From assembly GCF_009741275.1 (NCBI RefSeq), contig NZ_WOWS01000006.1:102828-166827 (forward strand): a DNA stretch of 64,000 nucleotides, given 5' to 3'. Below the pieces are notes generated by a model, which saw only the letters and a list, made by a program, of their open reading frames with translations, did not search any database and was not told the origin of the DNA. The stretch comes from Winogradskyella endarachnes (GTDB lineage Bacteria; Bacteroidota; Bacteroidia; Flavobacteriales; Flavobacteriaceae). This document shows positions 36,027 to 46,100 of this stretch, piece after piece. The position numbers were made by a program, and so were the translations under genes. Position 1 is the stretch's first letter. Every line of letters begins with the position of its first letter.

Positions 36027-36674
36027 TTATTTTGAATTAGTTATTAATGTCATTAAATCTGCCATAGTATTGAAGGTTTTGGTTGCTTTATTTTTTAACT
36101 GTTCATTAAAATCATGAGCCGTATATCCAAACACATCAAAACCTCCATTTATTGCAGCGTCAACGCCAATACTACTATCTTCAACAACAACACATTGATC
36201 TGGTTGAAATCCCATAGTTTCTGCAGCCCATAAAAAAACAGCTGGGTCTGGTTTCCATTTATTAACACTATAACAACTAAATACGTTAGCTTTAAAATAA
36301 GACCATAAACCAGTTAATTCAAGATTAAGTTGAATTTTATTTTCTGGTCCGCTTGAAGCTACACAAAACGGTATATCAAGATTTTTAACTACGTCTAAAA
36401 CACCTTCAACAGGTGAAATGTCTGTTTTAAACTTTTCAAAAGAACGTCTTCTATATTCTGCCTCAAAATTGGTAGGTAATTTCGCTTCAATTAATTCTGA
36501 AATATGATTTTCACATTTATAAAACGAATTTCCTTTAAAATGATGAAATGCATAAGCTAGGTCAATATCAGCACCTAATTCATTTGCCATATCAACCATC
36601 ACCTGATTACTTAACGGTTCACTATCTACAAGCACACCATCGCAATCAAAAATTACACATTTATACTTAGACAT
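36027..36674 (-). CDS. HAD superfamily phosphatase, beta-phosphoglucomutase-like subgroup
   Basis: The 215-residue hydrolase has motif I FDCDGVLVDSEP (nucleophile Asp), motif II VASSGPENK, KWKPDPAVFLWAAE with the motif III lysine, and VVEDSSIGVDAAINGG as motif IV. The helical cap and the VLVDSEP signature place it with phosphatases or mutases on small sugar phosphates; the substrate is unknown. It begins immediately after the SDR gene with no gap. Confidence 0.9.
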   Translation of the reverse strand: MSKYKCVIFDCDGVLVDSEPLSNQVMVDMANELGADIDLAYAFHHFKGNSFYKCENHISELIEAKLPTNFEAEYRRRSFEKFKTDISPVEGVLDVVKNLDIPFCVASSGPENKIQLNLELTGLWSYFKANVFSCYSVNKWKPDPAVFLWAAETMGFQPDQCVVVEDSSIGVDAAINGGFDVFGYTAHDFNEQLKNKATKTFNTMADLMTLITNSK

Positions 36675-37358
36675 CTATGGTGTAGAATTTGAAACTTGCA
36701 ACACTTTACCGTTGTAATACTTGTTTCCTGTTAAGGCAAAATTCTGAATATATTCTGCCATTTCCTTAGCTGTAGTTGGTGCTTTGTAACCAGGAAATGC
36801 TTCTTCTAACATTTCGGTTTGCACAGCGCCTAATGCCAAGACATTAAACTGCGGACCTGTTTCTTTAAATTCTTCGGCCAATAATTCTACTAAAGTAATT
36901 ACTGCGCCTTTACTAGAACTGTATGCAGATAAACCAGGGAATTTCATACTACCTTGAATGCCTCCCATAGAACTAATGGTTACCACATGCCCATCCTTTT
37001 TAAGAAAAGGCAATACAGTTCTTGTTAATTCTGAAACCCCAAAAACATTGGTTTGATACACTTTTCTAAAATCTTGAAATGTCGTTTCTGCAAATGGCTT
37101 GTTAACTATAGCACCTGCATTATTAATTAAAATATCTACTTGTTTCCATTCTTCATTTATAAAATCGGATACTTTTTTATAATCGTCTTGGTTACACAAG
37201 TCAAAAGGAAATGATGATATGTTATCAAAATGAAGATTGCTTACTGGTTTTGCATTACGAGATAATGCCAAAACATTATGACCTTGATTGGCAAAAAGGT
37301 GAACCAATTCAAAACCTATTCCTCTACTTGTACCTGTAATAATTATGTTTTTACTCAT
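36675..37358 (-). CDS. short-chain dehydrogenase/reductase
   Basis: This 227-residue classical SDR has TGTSRGIGFE as cofactor loop, INNAGAIV as NNAG motif, a catalytic serine in VVTISSMGG and YSSSKG as YxxxK. It uses NAD(P)H, and the substrate is unknown. Its start overlaps the end of the M28 peptidase gene by 8 bases, and the HAD gene follows directly, so all are likely cotranscribed. Confidence 0.93.
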   Translation of the reverse strand: MSKNIIITGTSRGIGFELVHLFANQGHNVLALSRNAKPVSNLHFDNISSFPFDLCNQDDYKKVSDFINEEWKQVDILINNAGAIVNKPFAETTFQDFRKVYQTNVFGVSELTRTVLPFLKKDGHVVTISSMGGIQGSMKFPGLSAYSSSKGAVITLVELLAEEFKETGPQFNVLALGAVQTEMLEEAFPGYKAPTTAKEMAEYIQNFALTGNKYYNGKVLQVSNSTP

Positions 37359-38328
37359 CTTTTAATACGACTTCTTTGGTTGGTGCATTCATCATTCCTT
37401 CTAACGCAGGAATCATTTTTTCTATAAAATTCACCATATGTTCATAATCCATTTTATCGGCTTCATCATCTACATGATGATAATAATCAAAGTTAGAAAA
37501 ATCGAAAGTTGAAATAGCATGTGCAGGAATATTTAATTCCTTATAAACAGGATAATTATCAGACCTCATAAATAAATTAAACTCTTTGGCTTTAGAAAAA
37601 AAACCAACAACTTCCTCGCCAGCATAAGCATTTAAAGTTTTAGCAAAATTAGAACGTTCAAAACCACTCATATAAGCCATCACTTCATTTTCTGCTCTTG
37701 GCACACCAATCATTTCAAAATTAATCATGGTATACGCATTGATTCCTTTTACTTTAAAACGTTCTGCTAAGTGCTCAGAACCTTTTAGGCCCATTTCTTC
37801 TGCGTCGTACAGTGTTATTAAAATACTTCTTTTATTAGTTTTTGTTTTGGCAAAATATTTACCAAACTCCATAGCAGCAATAGTACCTGACGCGTCATCA
37901 TTGGCACCATTAGCAATAGAATCTCCCTCTACAATTTTTCCTTTACCTATATGATCGTAATGACCTCCAAGAATAATAAATTCTTCTTTTAATTTTGGGT
38001 CACTACCTTCTACCATTCCTACTATATTATAACCGTCTAAATCATTTAATTTAAATGAATCTCTATAGGTTTTAAAATACGGTTTAATGTTATTTGTTTT
38101 TAAATAATTTTCTATAAATACAGCTGCTTTTTCAATGCCGTCACTTCCTGTTGCTCGTCCATTTAATGCATCTGAAGCTAAATAATTCATACTTGCCTTA
38201 ATGTCTTCTTTTTTAATTTTTGGTTTTTCAGGTTCACCGTTTTTACCGGGTTGCCCATCAGCTCCTTTTGTTTGAAAAGCACAAGAACAAATTAAAGTGA
38301 AAATTAAAATTGACAGTATTTTTTTCAT
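37351..38328 (-). CDS. M28 family zinc aminopeptidase, lipoprotein
   Basis: The 325-residue protein has a signal sequence with a lipobox-like ICSCAF (cysteines at 14 and 16). A short collagen-like stretch (GADGQPGKNGEPEKP, about 23-37) follows, then the M28 catalytic domain. Metal ligands appear in LGGHYDHIG, GANDDASGTI and DAEEMGLKGS. The enzyme should remove N-terminal amino acids from peptides in the periplasm or at the cell surface. It is the first gene of the six-gene run. Confidence 0.92.
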   Translation of the reverse strand: MKKILSILIFTLICSCAFQTKGADGQPGKNGEPEKPKIKKEDIKASMNYLASDALNGRATGSDGIEKAAVFIENYLKTNNIKPYFKTYRDSFKLNDLDGYNIVGMVEGSDPKLKEEFIILGGHYDHIGKGKIVEGDSIANGANDDASGTIAAMEFGKYFAKTKTNKRSILITLYDAEEMGLKGSEHLAERFKVKGINAYTMINFEMIGVPRAENEVMAYMSGFERSNFAKTLNAYAGEEVVGFFSKAKEFNLFMRSDNYPVYKELNIPAHAISTFDFSNFDYYHHVDDEADKMDYEHMVNFIEKMIPALEGMMNAPTKEVVLKDE

Positions 38329-38351
38329 TACATATATTTGAGTTTAAAGAT

Positions 38352-38389
38352 AAAAAAATCCTGATTCGATGAATTATCAAATCAGGATT
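38352..38389 (-). terminator. terminator of pdhC
   Basis: A perfect 10-bp inverted repeat AATCCTGATT / AATCAGGATT is flanked by seven A on the plus strand (a U tract on the minus strand). It lies about 40 bases after the pdhC stop. Confidence 0.85.
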
Positions 38390-38430
38390 ATATTATTCAG
38401 ATTCTGAAACTCGTTCAGAGTATCAATTTA

Positions 38431-40050
38431 TTATACTAACATCGTTACAGGGTTTTCAATATATCCCTTGAGTGTTTGAAGGAATTGAGCACCTGTTGCA
38501 CCATCTACTGTTCTGTGATCGCATGCCAAACATAATTTCATAGTGTTACCTACCACAATTTGTCCTTCTTTAACCACAGGCTTTTCTACAATATTACCAA
38601 CGGATAAAATTGCCGAATTAGGTTGGTTGATAATTGACGTAAAGCTATCTATACCAAACATACCTAAGTTAGAGATTGTAAATGTACTGCCTTCCATTTC
38701 ATCTAAAGCTAGTTTTTTATTTCTTGCTTTACCTGCAAATTCTCTAACTGCAGCACCAATTTGAGTTAAGCTTTGCTCATTAGCAAATTTAACTACTGGT
38801 ACTAATAAACCATCTGGCACAGCAACTGCAACACCTATATGTACATGGTTATTTAATTGCATTCTATCATCAAACCACTGAGAATTAACTTGTGGGTGTT
38901 GTTTTAATGCTAAAGCACATGCTTTAACTACAATATCATTATACGAAATTTTTGTATCTGGAACAGAGTTATATTGCTTTCTAAAGGCAATAGCATTCTC
39001 CATATCAAACTCAACATTTAAGTAATAATGTGGTGCTGTAAATTTTGATTTAGCTAAATTTTTAGCAATGGCTTTACGCATGTTAGAATTTGGAACTTCA
39101 TCAAAATCTTCTTGACCAGTTGGTACAAATTTACCAACGGATGCAGATTGTGCTGCAGGCGTAAAGTTTTCGATATCTTTCTTTACAATCCTTCCGTTTT
39201 CACCAGTACCAGTAACTTGAGATAAATTGATTCCTTTTTCTTCTGCCATTTTCTTAGCCAATGGCGAGGCAAAAACACGTCCTGATGTTGTTTTGGCAGG
39301 AGATGCCTTAGGTGTTTCTTTCTTGGTTTCAACTTTTTTAGGTGCCGCTTTTGGAGCTTCTTTCTTTGCTTCAACTTTAGGTGCTTCTTCTTTTGTTTCA
39401 CTACCTGCAACTGTAAAGTTTTTAGCTACATTAGAGACATCAGTTCCTTTTGGGCCAATTATTGCTAACAATGAATCTACTTTTGCAGACTCACCTTCAT
39501 TTAAACCAATATGTAATAAAGTACCAGATTGGAAGGATTCAAATTCCATAGTAGCTTTATCTGTTTCAATCTCAGCTAAAATATCACCTTCTTCTACCTC
39601 ATCACCAACTTGTTTTAACCAAGTAGCAACAGTACCTTCTTCCATGGTATCACTTAAACGTGGCATAGTAACTACTATAACCCCTTCTGGCAATTCTTGT
39701 TTAGCATCAAAATCTACATCTGAAAGATCTTTTGATTCTTCAGTAGTTTCTGGTGTTTCATCAGACGCAGCCTCCTCAGTACTACCATTTAAATAGCTAG
39801 AGATGTCTTCTCCTTCATCTCCTATAATGGCTAAAAGTGTATCTACTTTTGCAGTTTCACCTTCTTGTATACCTATATGTAGTAATGTACCTTCGTTAAA
39901 AGACTCAAACTCCATTGTAGCTTTATCGGTTTCTATTTCTGCTAAAATATCACCTTCTTCAACTTTGTCACCAACCTTTTTTAACCAAGAGGCAACAGTT
40001 CCTTCTTCCATGGTATCGCTTAAACGCGGCATATTAATTATTTCTGCCAT
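38431..40050 (-). CDS. pdhC: pyruvate dehydrogenase E2 (dihydrolipoyllysine acetyltransferase)
   Basis: The 539-residue protein has two lipoyl domains, with lipoylated lysines predicted at K43 and K165 (each in ETDKATMEFES). An Ala/Lys/Pro linker follows, then an E1/E3-binding domain (FASPLAKKMAEEKGINLSQV, GTGENGRIVKKDIE). The catalytic acyltransferase domain ends with CDHRTVDGATGAQF, which carries the active-site histidine. It transfers acetyl from E1 to CoA. The two lipoyl domains are nearly identical, pointing to a recent or conserved internal duplication. It follows pdhA by 3 bases. Confidence 0.97.
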   Translation of the reverse strand: MAEIINMPRLSDTMEEGTVASWLKKVGDKVEEGDILAEIETDKATMEFESFNEGTLLHIGIQEGETAKVDTLLAIIGDEGEDISSYLNGSTEEAASDETPETTEESKDLSDVDFDAKQELPEGVIVVTMPRLSDTMEEGTVATWLKQVGDEVEEGDILAEIETDKATMEFESFQSGTLLHIGLNEGESAKVDSLLAIIGPKGTDVSNVAKNFTVAGSETKEEAPKVEAKKEAPKAAPKKVETKKETPKASPAKTTSGRVFASPLAKKMAEEKGINLSQVTGTGENGRIVKKDIENFTPAAQSASVGKFVPTGQEDFDEVPNSNMRKAIAKNLAKSKFTAPHYYLNVEFDMENAIAFRKQYNSVPDTKISYNDIVVKACALALKQHPQVNSQWFDDRMQLNNHVHIGVAVAVPDGLLVPVVKFANEQSLTQIGAAVREFAGKARNKKLALDEMEGSTFTISNLGMFGIDSFTSIINQPNSAILSVGNIVEKPVVKEGQIVVGNTMKLCLACDHRTVDGATGAQFLQTLKGYIENPVTMLV

Positions 40051-40053
40051 AGC

Positions 40054-41055
40054 TTATTTTATTTTGTGGTCTATAAATGGATAATCTTCTTGTTCATAAA
40101 CTGCATCATACATCACGCTAATTTCAGGATATGGTGACTCATCTGCAAATTTCTCACATTCTGCAACTCGTTTTTTCACATCCTTATCTATAGCTTTTAA
40201 ATCTTCTTCTGTTGCATATTTCTTCTCAAGTATAATATCTTTTACTTGTGTAATAGGGTCTATTTTCTTGTATTCTTCAACTTCTTCTTTTGTTCTGTAG
40301 TGTTGCGCATCAGACATTGAATGACCTCTATAACGGTATGTTTTAACTTCTAAGAATGATGGCCCTCCTCCATTTCTTGCTCTAGTAATAGCTTCATCAA
40401 AAGCTTCAGCAACTTTTATAGGGTTCATTCCATCTACTGGACCAGAAGGCATATCGTAACCTAAACCAAGTTTCCATACATCTGTATGGTTTGCAGTACG
40501 CTCTACGGAAGTTCCCATAGCGTAACCGTTGTTTTCACACACAAAAACTACTGGTAAATTCCATAACATTGCTAGGTTAAATGTTTCGTGTAAAGAGCCT
40601 TGTCTTGCAGCACCATCTCCAAAACAACAGATGGTTACACCATCTACGCCGTGATACTTATCTCCAAATGCAATACCAGCTCCTAATGGAATTTGACCAC
40701 CAACAATTCCGTGACCTCCATAAAAACGATGTTCTTTAGAAAAGATATGCATTGAACCACCAAGTCCTTGAGAAGTACCTGTAGCCTTACCAAATAATTC
40801 TGCCATAACACGTTTAGGATCTACTCCCATACCTATTGGTTGTACGTGATTACGGTATGCCGTAATCATCTTATCTTTAGTTAAATCCATAGCATGTAAA
40901 GCACCTGCTAAAACAGCTTCTTGCCCATTATACAAATGAAGGAATCCTCTAACTTTTTGTTGAATATAAACTGCGGCTAGTTTGTCTTCAAACTTTCGCC
41001 AGAACAACATGTCCTCGTACCATTTAAGGTAAACCTCTTTAGTTATTTTTTGCAT
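40054..41055 (-). CDS. pdhA: pyruvate dehydrogenase E1 component alpha subunit
   Basis: The 333-residue ThDP enzyme subunit has GHGIVGGQIPLGAG, the ThDP-binding CCFGDGAARQGSLHETFNLA...NNGYAMGT and the phosphorylation-loop-like YRYRGHSMSDAQHYR. With the E1 beta subunit, encoded elsewhere, it decarboxylates pyruvate. The ATG at 41053-41055 (MQKITKEVYLKWYEDML) is chosen. The longer frame to 41118 includes the TAnnTTTG element at 41084-41091 and an atypical hydrophobic N-terminus. pdhC follows after 3 bases. Confidence 0.96.
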   Translation of the reverse strand: MQKITKEVYLKWYEDMLFWRKFEDKLAAVYIQQKVRGFLHLYNGQEAVLAGALHAMDLTKDKMITAYRNHVQPIGMGVDPKRVMAELFGKATGTSQGLGGSMHIFSKEHRFYGGHGIVGGQIPLGAGIAFGDKYHGVDGVTICCFGDGAARQGSLHETFNLAMLWNLPVVFVCENNGYAMGTSVERTANHTDVWKLGLGYDMPSGPVDGMNPIKVAEAFDEAITRARNGGGPSFLEVKTYRYRGHSMSDAQHYRTKEEVEEYKKIDPITQVKDIILEKKYATEEDLKAIDKDVKKRVAECEKFADESPYPEISVMYDAVYEQEDYPFIDHKIK

Positions 41056-41083
41056 TTCTTGATAAGTTCTTAAAATAGAATAA

Positions 41084-41091
41084 CAAAAATA
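41084..41091 (-). promoter_or_regulatory. -7 element of pdhA-pdhC; decides the pdhA start
   Basis: TATTTTTG on the minus strand matches TAnnTTTG and lies 28 bases upstream of the preferred pdhA ATG, inside the longer frame. Confidence 0.6.
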
Positions 41092-41166
41092 ACACTTTAG
41101 AAAATAATGAAGAAACACTATATCGTAAAAAAAACAGAAATTACTGAAATTTTTTCAACGAAATGT

Positions 41167-41649
41167 CTATAAAACTGAGCTTTCAAAAAGAAGTGGTAAT
41201 AAGTTTGCTAAGGATTGTGACTTCACCACCTTACCTTTTGCTCCCATGAAGTAAATTTCAATAGATGAATCTTGTTTAATTTCATACTCAGCGATAGCTT
41301 GCCTACAAGCACCACATGGCGGAATTGGTTGATCTGTAATTTGATTTTGAGATGATGCGGTAATTGCCATTTTTAAAATCTTGGCTTGTGGATATTTTGC
41401 GCCTGTATAATAGATAGCTGTACGCTCTGCACATAAACCAGAAGGATAGCAAGCATTTTCTTGATTACTACCAATAACCACCTCACCGTTATCTAGTAAA
41501 ATAGCTGCTCCAACATTAAATTTAGAATATGGTGCATAGGCATTATCTCTGGCTTCTATAGCAGAATTCATTAAATTTTGAATTTCATTAGGAAGCTCCG
41601 TAAAATCTTCATAAACACTTAATGTCGTTTCTATTTTTACTTCCTTCAT
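41167..41649 (-). CDS. cdd: cytidine deaminase
   Basis: The 160-residue zinc enzyme has the catalytic motif CAER (GLCAERTAIY) and zinc cysteines in PPCGACRQ. PYSKFNVGAAI near the N-terminus forms the substrate pocket. It converts cytidine and deoxycytidine to uridine forms for pyrimidine salvage. It lies between porV and pdhA on the same strand. Confidence 0.96.
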   Translation of the reverse strand: MKEVKIETTLSVYEDFTELPNEIQNLMNSAIEARDNAYAPYSKFNVGAAILLDNGEVVIGSNQENACYPSGLCAERTAIYYTGAKYPQAKILKMAITASSQNQITDQPIPPCGACRQAIAEYEIKQDSSIEIYFMGAKGKVVKSQSLANLLPLLFESSVL

Positions 41650-41672
41650 ATAGTTACCATTTGTATACAGAC

Positions 41673-41702
41673 AAAAAAACTATTGCTTATTAGACAATAG
41701 TT
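41673..41702 (-). terminator. terminator of porV
   Basis: The 8-bp arms AACTATTG / CAATAGTT have a 9-base loop, with a run of seven A on the plus strand next to the left arm (a U tract on the minus strand). It is 27 bases after the porV stop. Confidence 0.75.
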
Positions 41703-41728
41703 CTTTGAAATTAAATTAATTATAATTT

Positions 41729-42991
41729 TTAATATTCATTGTATTCTCCATCTCCAAAATTAAAAGTTAATGAGAAACGTAATGTATTTTCTAATGGACT
41801 TTGCACTTTTGATGCTGAGAATAAATACGATAAATCTACATTAATTGTAGTGTATTTAAAACCTGCTCCTAATGCAAAAAACTTACGAGCACCTTTATCA
41901 TCAGCTTCATTAAAATACCCTGTTCTTAACGAAAAATTATCTTGATACGTATATTCTGCTCCCAATGCCCAAGTAAACTCTCTTAACTCTTCACTAAACC
42001 CTCCTGGTGCATCACCAAAAGATTGAAAAACACCCGTTAAAAAACTAACATCATTATTTTGCCCAGAAACTATAATATCTTCTTCTGAAGCTGCTAACTG
42101 ATCATCAGTTTGAAAATCACCATCATCCTCATCAAAAACGCCATCTCCATTAACATCTGTAAATACTATTTTATCTCCATAAATTGGTGGTGTAGGTACT
42201 AAATATTTTGTGACCTCTGCTGTTACAGCTAATTTATTGTATTGATCAAAAATAAAATCGAAACCAGCTCCTAATCTTAAGTTTGTTGGTTGAAACACTT
42301 CTTGCCCTCCATCGTCATATTTAAATCTCGGCCCTAAATTTTGAATAGCAAAACCTGCTCTCCATCGACCGTTAAAATCATTATAAGCTTCTTCTTCACT
42401 TTGATAGTAACCAGTAATATCTGCACCGAAGGTACTAGCTGGATCAGCATTAGAATTAGCTGCTCCACTAATTCTAAGATCAGACCTCATGTATCGCATA
42501 GCAACCGCCATTGCAAATTGATCACTTAATCTTAATGTATAAGCCCCATCTATTGCAAACTCATTAGGTTTAACTGTACGACCTGGATCATCAGCACTAT
42601 CTGTTAAAACTATTTCGCCTAATGAAAAATATTTAAGACCTACAGAAAAAGCACTTACATCGCTCAACCTATTGTAATAAGTTAAATAACTGATAGATAT
42701 GTCATTTACTAACTTACTTAAATATGGTGTATAACTTAAACTCACCCCTTGTTTTGCTTCTGAAAAAACATATTTAGCGGGATTGTACTGTTGAGAATAA
42801 CCATCCATAGAAGTTGCGACTCCCATGTCTCCCATTGAAGCAGACCTCGCATCTGGTGCAATAAGCAAAAATGGCATACCTGTAGTTATAACTCTAGTAT
42901 CTGATGTGCTTTCGATAATTTGTGTTGTATCTTGTGCTATCGTATAGCCTAAAGAGGCCAAGGCCAAAAGAGTAAATATATATTTTTTCAT
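41729..42991 (-). CDS. porV: type IX secretion outer-membrane protein PorV (LptO)
   Basis: The 420-residue outer-membrane beta-barrel has a signal peptide MKKYIFTLLALASLGYTIAQ. The FadL-like PorV hallmark at the mature N-terminus reads FLLIAPDARSASMGDMGVAT. The C-terminus ends in alternating beta-strand residues (LRFSLTFNFGDGEY). PorV shuttles type IX cargo from the translocon to the attachment complex with PorU. The ATG at 42991 is chosen because it starts the signal peptide directly; the longer frame adds MIPEKIN. An EF-hand-like acidic insert (FTDVNGDGVFDEDDGD) stands out. Confidence 0.95.
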   Translation of the reverse strand: MKKYIFTLLALASLGYTIAQDTTQIIESTSDTRVITTGMPFLLIAPDARSASMGDMGVATSMDGYSQQYNPAKYVFSEAKQGVSLSYTPYLSKLVNDISISYLTYYNRLSDVSAFSVGLKYFSLGEIVLTDSADDPGRTVKPNEFAIDGAYTLRLSDQFAMAVAMRYMRSDLRISGAANSNADPASTFGADITGYYQSEEEAYNDFNGRWRAGFAIQNLGPRFKYDDGGQEVFQPTNLRLGAGFDFIFDQYNKLAVTAEVTKYLVPTPPIYGDKIVFTDVNGDGVFDEDDGDFQTDDQLAASEEDIIVSGQNNDVSFLTGVFQSFGDAPGGFSEELREFTWALGAEYTYQDNFSLRTGYFNEADDKGARKFFALGAGFKYTTINVDLSYLFSASKVQSPLENTLRFSLTFNFGDGEYNEY

Positions 42992-43040
42992 GTTTATTTT
43001 TTCAGGAATCAATAAGTTTTAAATCGTATTAATTCGTTAG

Positions 43041-43048
43041 CAAATATA
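43041..43048 (-). promoter_or_regulatory. -7 element of porV
   Basis: TATATTTG on the minus strand matches TAnnTTTG, about 50 bases ahead of the porV ATG. It suggests porV can be transcribed separately from porU. Confidence 0.6.
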
Positions 43049-43120
43049 AATTTTTATTTTGATTTTGTTTTTATATAACCACGTAACTAACGCTTGCAGC
43101 AGAAAAATATTATCTAATAG

Positions 43121-46100
43121 TTAAAGTATCACCAATTTTTGAATTTTTTCAACTTGCTTATTTAAACGGTTAGATTTCACTTTTAGTTTATAAACATATA
43201 CGCCTTTTCCTATTTTATCTCCAAAATCATCTCTTCCGTCCCAAACGATACTTCTAGATAAGGAAGAGGAACCATTATTACAACATCCTTCTTCACCTGT
43301 TTGTCCATTTAGCGTTCTTACCAATTTGCCAGAAACCGTAAATATTTGAACTGATACATCTAAAATATCAGGACTATTATGATTAAACCAAAACTCCGTA
43401 TAATTTACAAATGGGTTTGGGTAGTTTAATACATTATTTATTACAAGTTCTTCATCCTTGTCATAAACAGTGAATTGAATTTCTTCTGTTGAAGAATTAT
43501 TGTATACATCCCAAGCTTTCAAAGTTAATGTATGTAAACCTGGTTCTAAATCTCTAAATGGATATGTTAAAGTTCCATTTGTATAATCATCTATATTAGC
43601 TTGATAGTAATTATTTAATACTATTGGATTAGTTTCATCGCCATCTATAATGGCTGTAATATCATGACCAATACCACTAGCTGTATTAATACCATTATCA
43701 TCTTGAAGTTTTACTAAAAAGTTTGGCGACTCATTGGTAATACCTCCAGAGACAAAGTTTTCATCATTCATATATAATTCTATTACAGGGCCAATATTAT
43801 CCTCTTCTGCATCTTCGTTAATACCACCAATTGTAATATCAAAATTAGCACCTGCTTGATCTTCAGTCTGGTTTGTATCATGTGCATAAAAACTTACTTT
43901 ACCGTTTCCAACTGGTATACCTATATCTCTGGGTACAATAAAATCAATTTCAAACTCACCATTTACAACGCTTGCTTGACCTCTAAAAATCACTTCACCA
44001 AGCGTTGTAAAATCCATAACAATTAAATCATTGTTAGAATCTCTTATTCCATCATTGCCTAAAGTCTGTCGTTCTATAGACTTATCGTAAACAGTAGTTG
44101 TTAAGGTACCATTGTAATGAGTTAAAAGGTTTCCACTTTCATCTACAACTTCGCCAGATAATTTAGAATATGCCAAAGCTTGCAGCGTATCAATAGCTTG
44201 TGTAATTTCTACATCATTTATTTTTGTTAATTTAATATCTGGTTGCGGAACAGCTAATTTCATTGCTGGATCACCAATATAAAAAACTAGTCGTTTTTGA
44301 GATTGACCAACAATGCTATTATCAGTTTTTGTGAGTCTCAATGCTTCTGCTATTGATGGGTAATCGTTAGAACCAAAAGCAAATAAGTAATCATCTAATA
44401 CTTCATTAAAGTCTTTACCTACATTGACAAAAATTTGACGGGTTGTGGTAATTAAACTAATAGAACCACCATCTGTATTCCAAAACATATATTCTCCCGC
44501 TGTTTCTCTAGATGGATCATCAAACTTTGTGTACTCACAGGTTACGGTTATAAATAAATTGTATTTACAAACGTTACTGACTTCTTGCGATTCAAACTTA
44601 TCAAAAATACGCTCTTTAGCAATGCCATCTTCACCTCCATGCCCAAAATAATTTACAACCAACGCTCCAACTTCTATAGCATCTTTAATAGCCTCATTAA
44701 CATCTGGGTAGCGATCACCTGCAGATGATGTTTCTTGTTCATAAGCATCTGAGTGAATTTTAGTAACATTAAAAAAAGGTTTTTCTGCTTCTAATGTTGT
44801 TGCCAAATTATCTGTAGATAGTTGTAAATCTGCTTCCCAATCTTCATCTACATCATCCGATATAAGTACAATGTTATTTCTCCAACTTCCATACGCTTCT
44901 GGCTGATAATATGCTTTTACTTTATCTACCATTTCTGTGGCTCGTTGTACATCTTCTGCAACAATTCTACCAACTGCAATATCCATTCTATCACTTAAGG
45001 CTAATGTGCCTTCATTTTCATCCATCATTGCATAAAAATCATCAGACACAAATGAATTAGTTAAACTAAAACTATTCATTGTATACCATGATGGTACTAA
45101 ATTAGTGTTATTACTTATTCTGTCTTTGTAATCATAGGAGCCATCACCGAATAAACAAAGGTATTTTACTCTATTACTATCTGTGCTGGCATTATCATAA
45201 ACATATTTTACAAAATTTCTAAGAGCCGCAATATCTTGGCTACCTGTACTAAATTCGTTATAAATTAATTCAATATCTACCACCTTAACATTAAGATTGT
45301 ATTGTTCTCTATTTATTTGCGCCAATCGTTCTGCTTGTGTTAAAAACTGAGATGGTGCAAGTATGATATAATCTATATCTTCAAATACGCCTTGATCATT
45401 ATTAAATATGGTTCCTTTTAAATTCTGATTTGCTACGGTTGTCCTAGAGTCTTGAGAGGGGCTTAGAGCACTTGAATAAGAAAATGCTATATAAGAACGC
45501 TCTTCGCCAGCATAAGATTTAAAACTAAGATTACCAGAATTATCAGAATTTACGATATTTGAAACATTAAACCGATCCGTAATATCCCAAATCTCACTTA
45601 AACTATTTGTATTAGATACATTATATTGTGCAACACCTGGTGTTGTTATAACATCGCTGTTTGAAAACACCATTTGGCTACCTTCATATATTAAGTTTCG
45701 TGTAGCTTCTATATTTATATAATCTAAATATGCATTTGATGATGGGTTACCATTATTATTATAGTCTAAGGTTATTGTAATATCATCCGATGATGCTGTT
45801 GCGGTATTATTATAGGAAGCACCATTCGCCAAAATAGACCCAGAAACGATAGTACCAAAACTTAAAGTTGTAACCTGATTTCCGTTTAAAGATATTGTCA
45901 TTGATGTAGAAACCTCAGAAATAGAACCCGCAGAAACACTTAAACTTATAGGCTCAGTGGTAACTAAATTAGGAAAATTAAATTCATATGTTCGTTGGTT
46001 TTCAATATCAAACTCATCACCAAACCATCGTCTACCAATGCTTCCTAAATTGGTTTGATCAACTTCATAAAACTGATAATCTTGAAATGTATTAATTTCA

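Noticed and set aside
39227..39796. A 189-codon plus-strand frame opposite pdhC
   Set aside because: It is antisense to the lipoyl and linker coding sequence; the pdhC frame carries all recognisable motifs.
39500..40050. Direct repeat in pdhC as a repeat element
   Set aside because: The near-identical stretches encode the two lipoyl domains of E2, a normal protein-level duplication.
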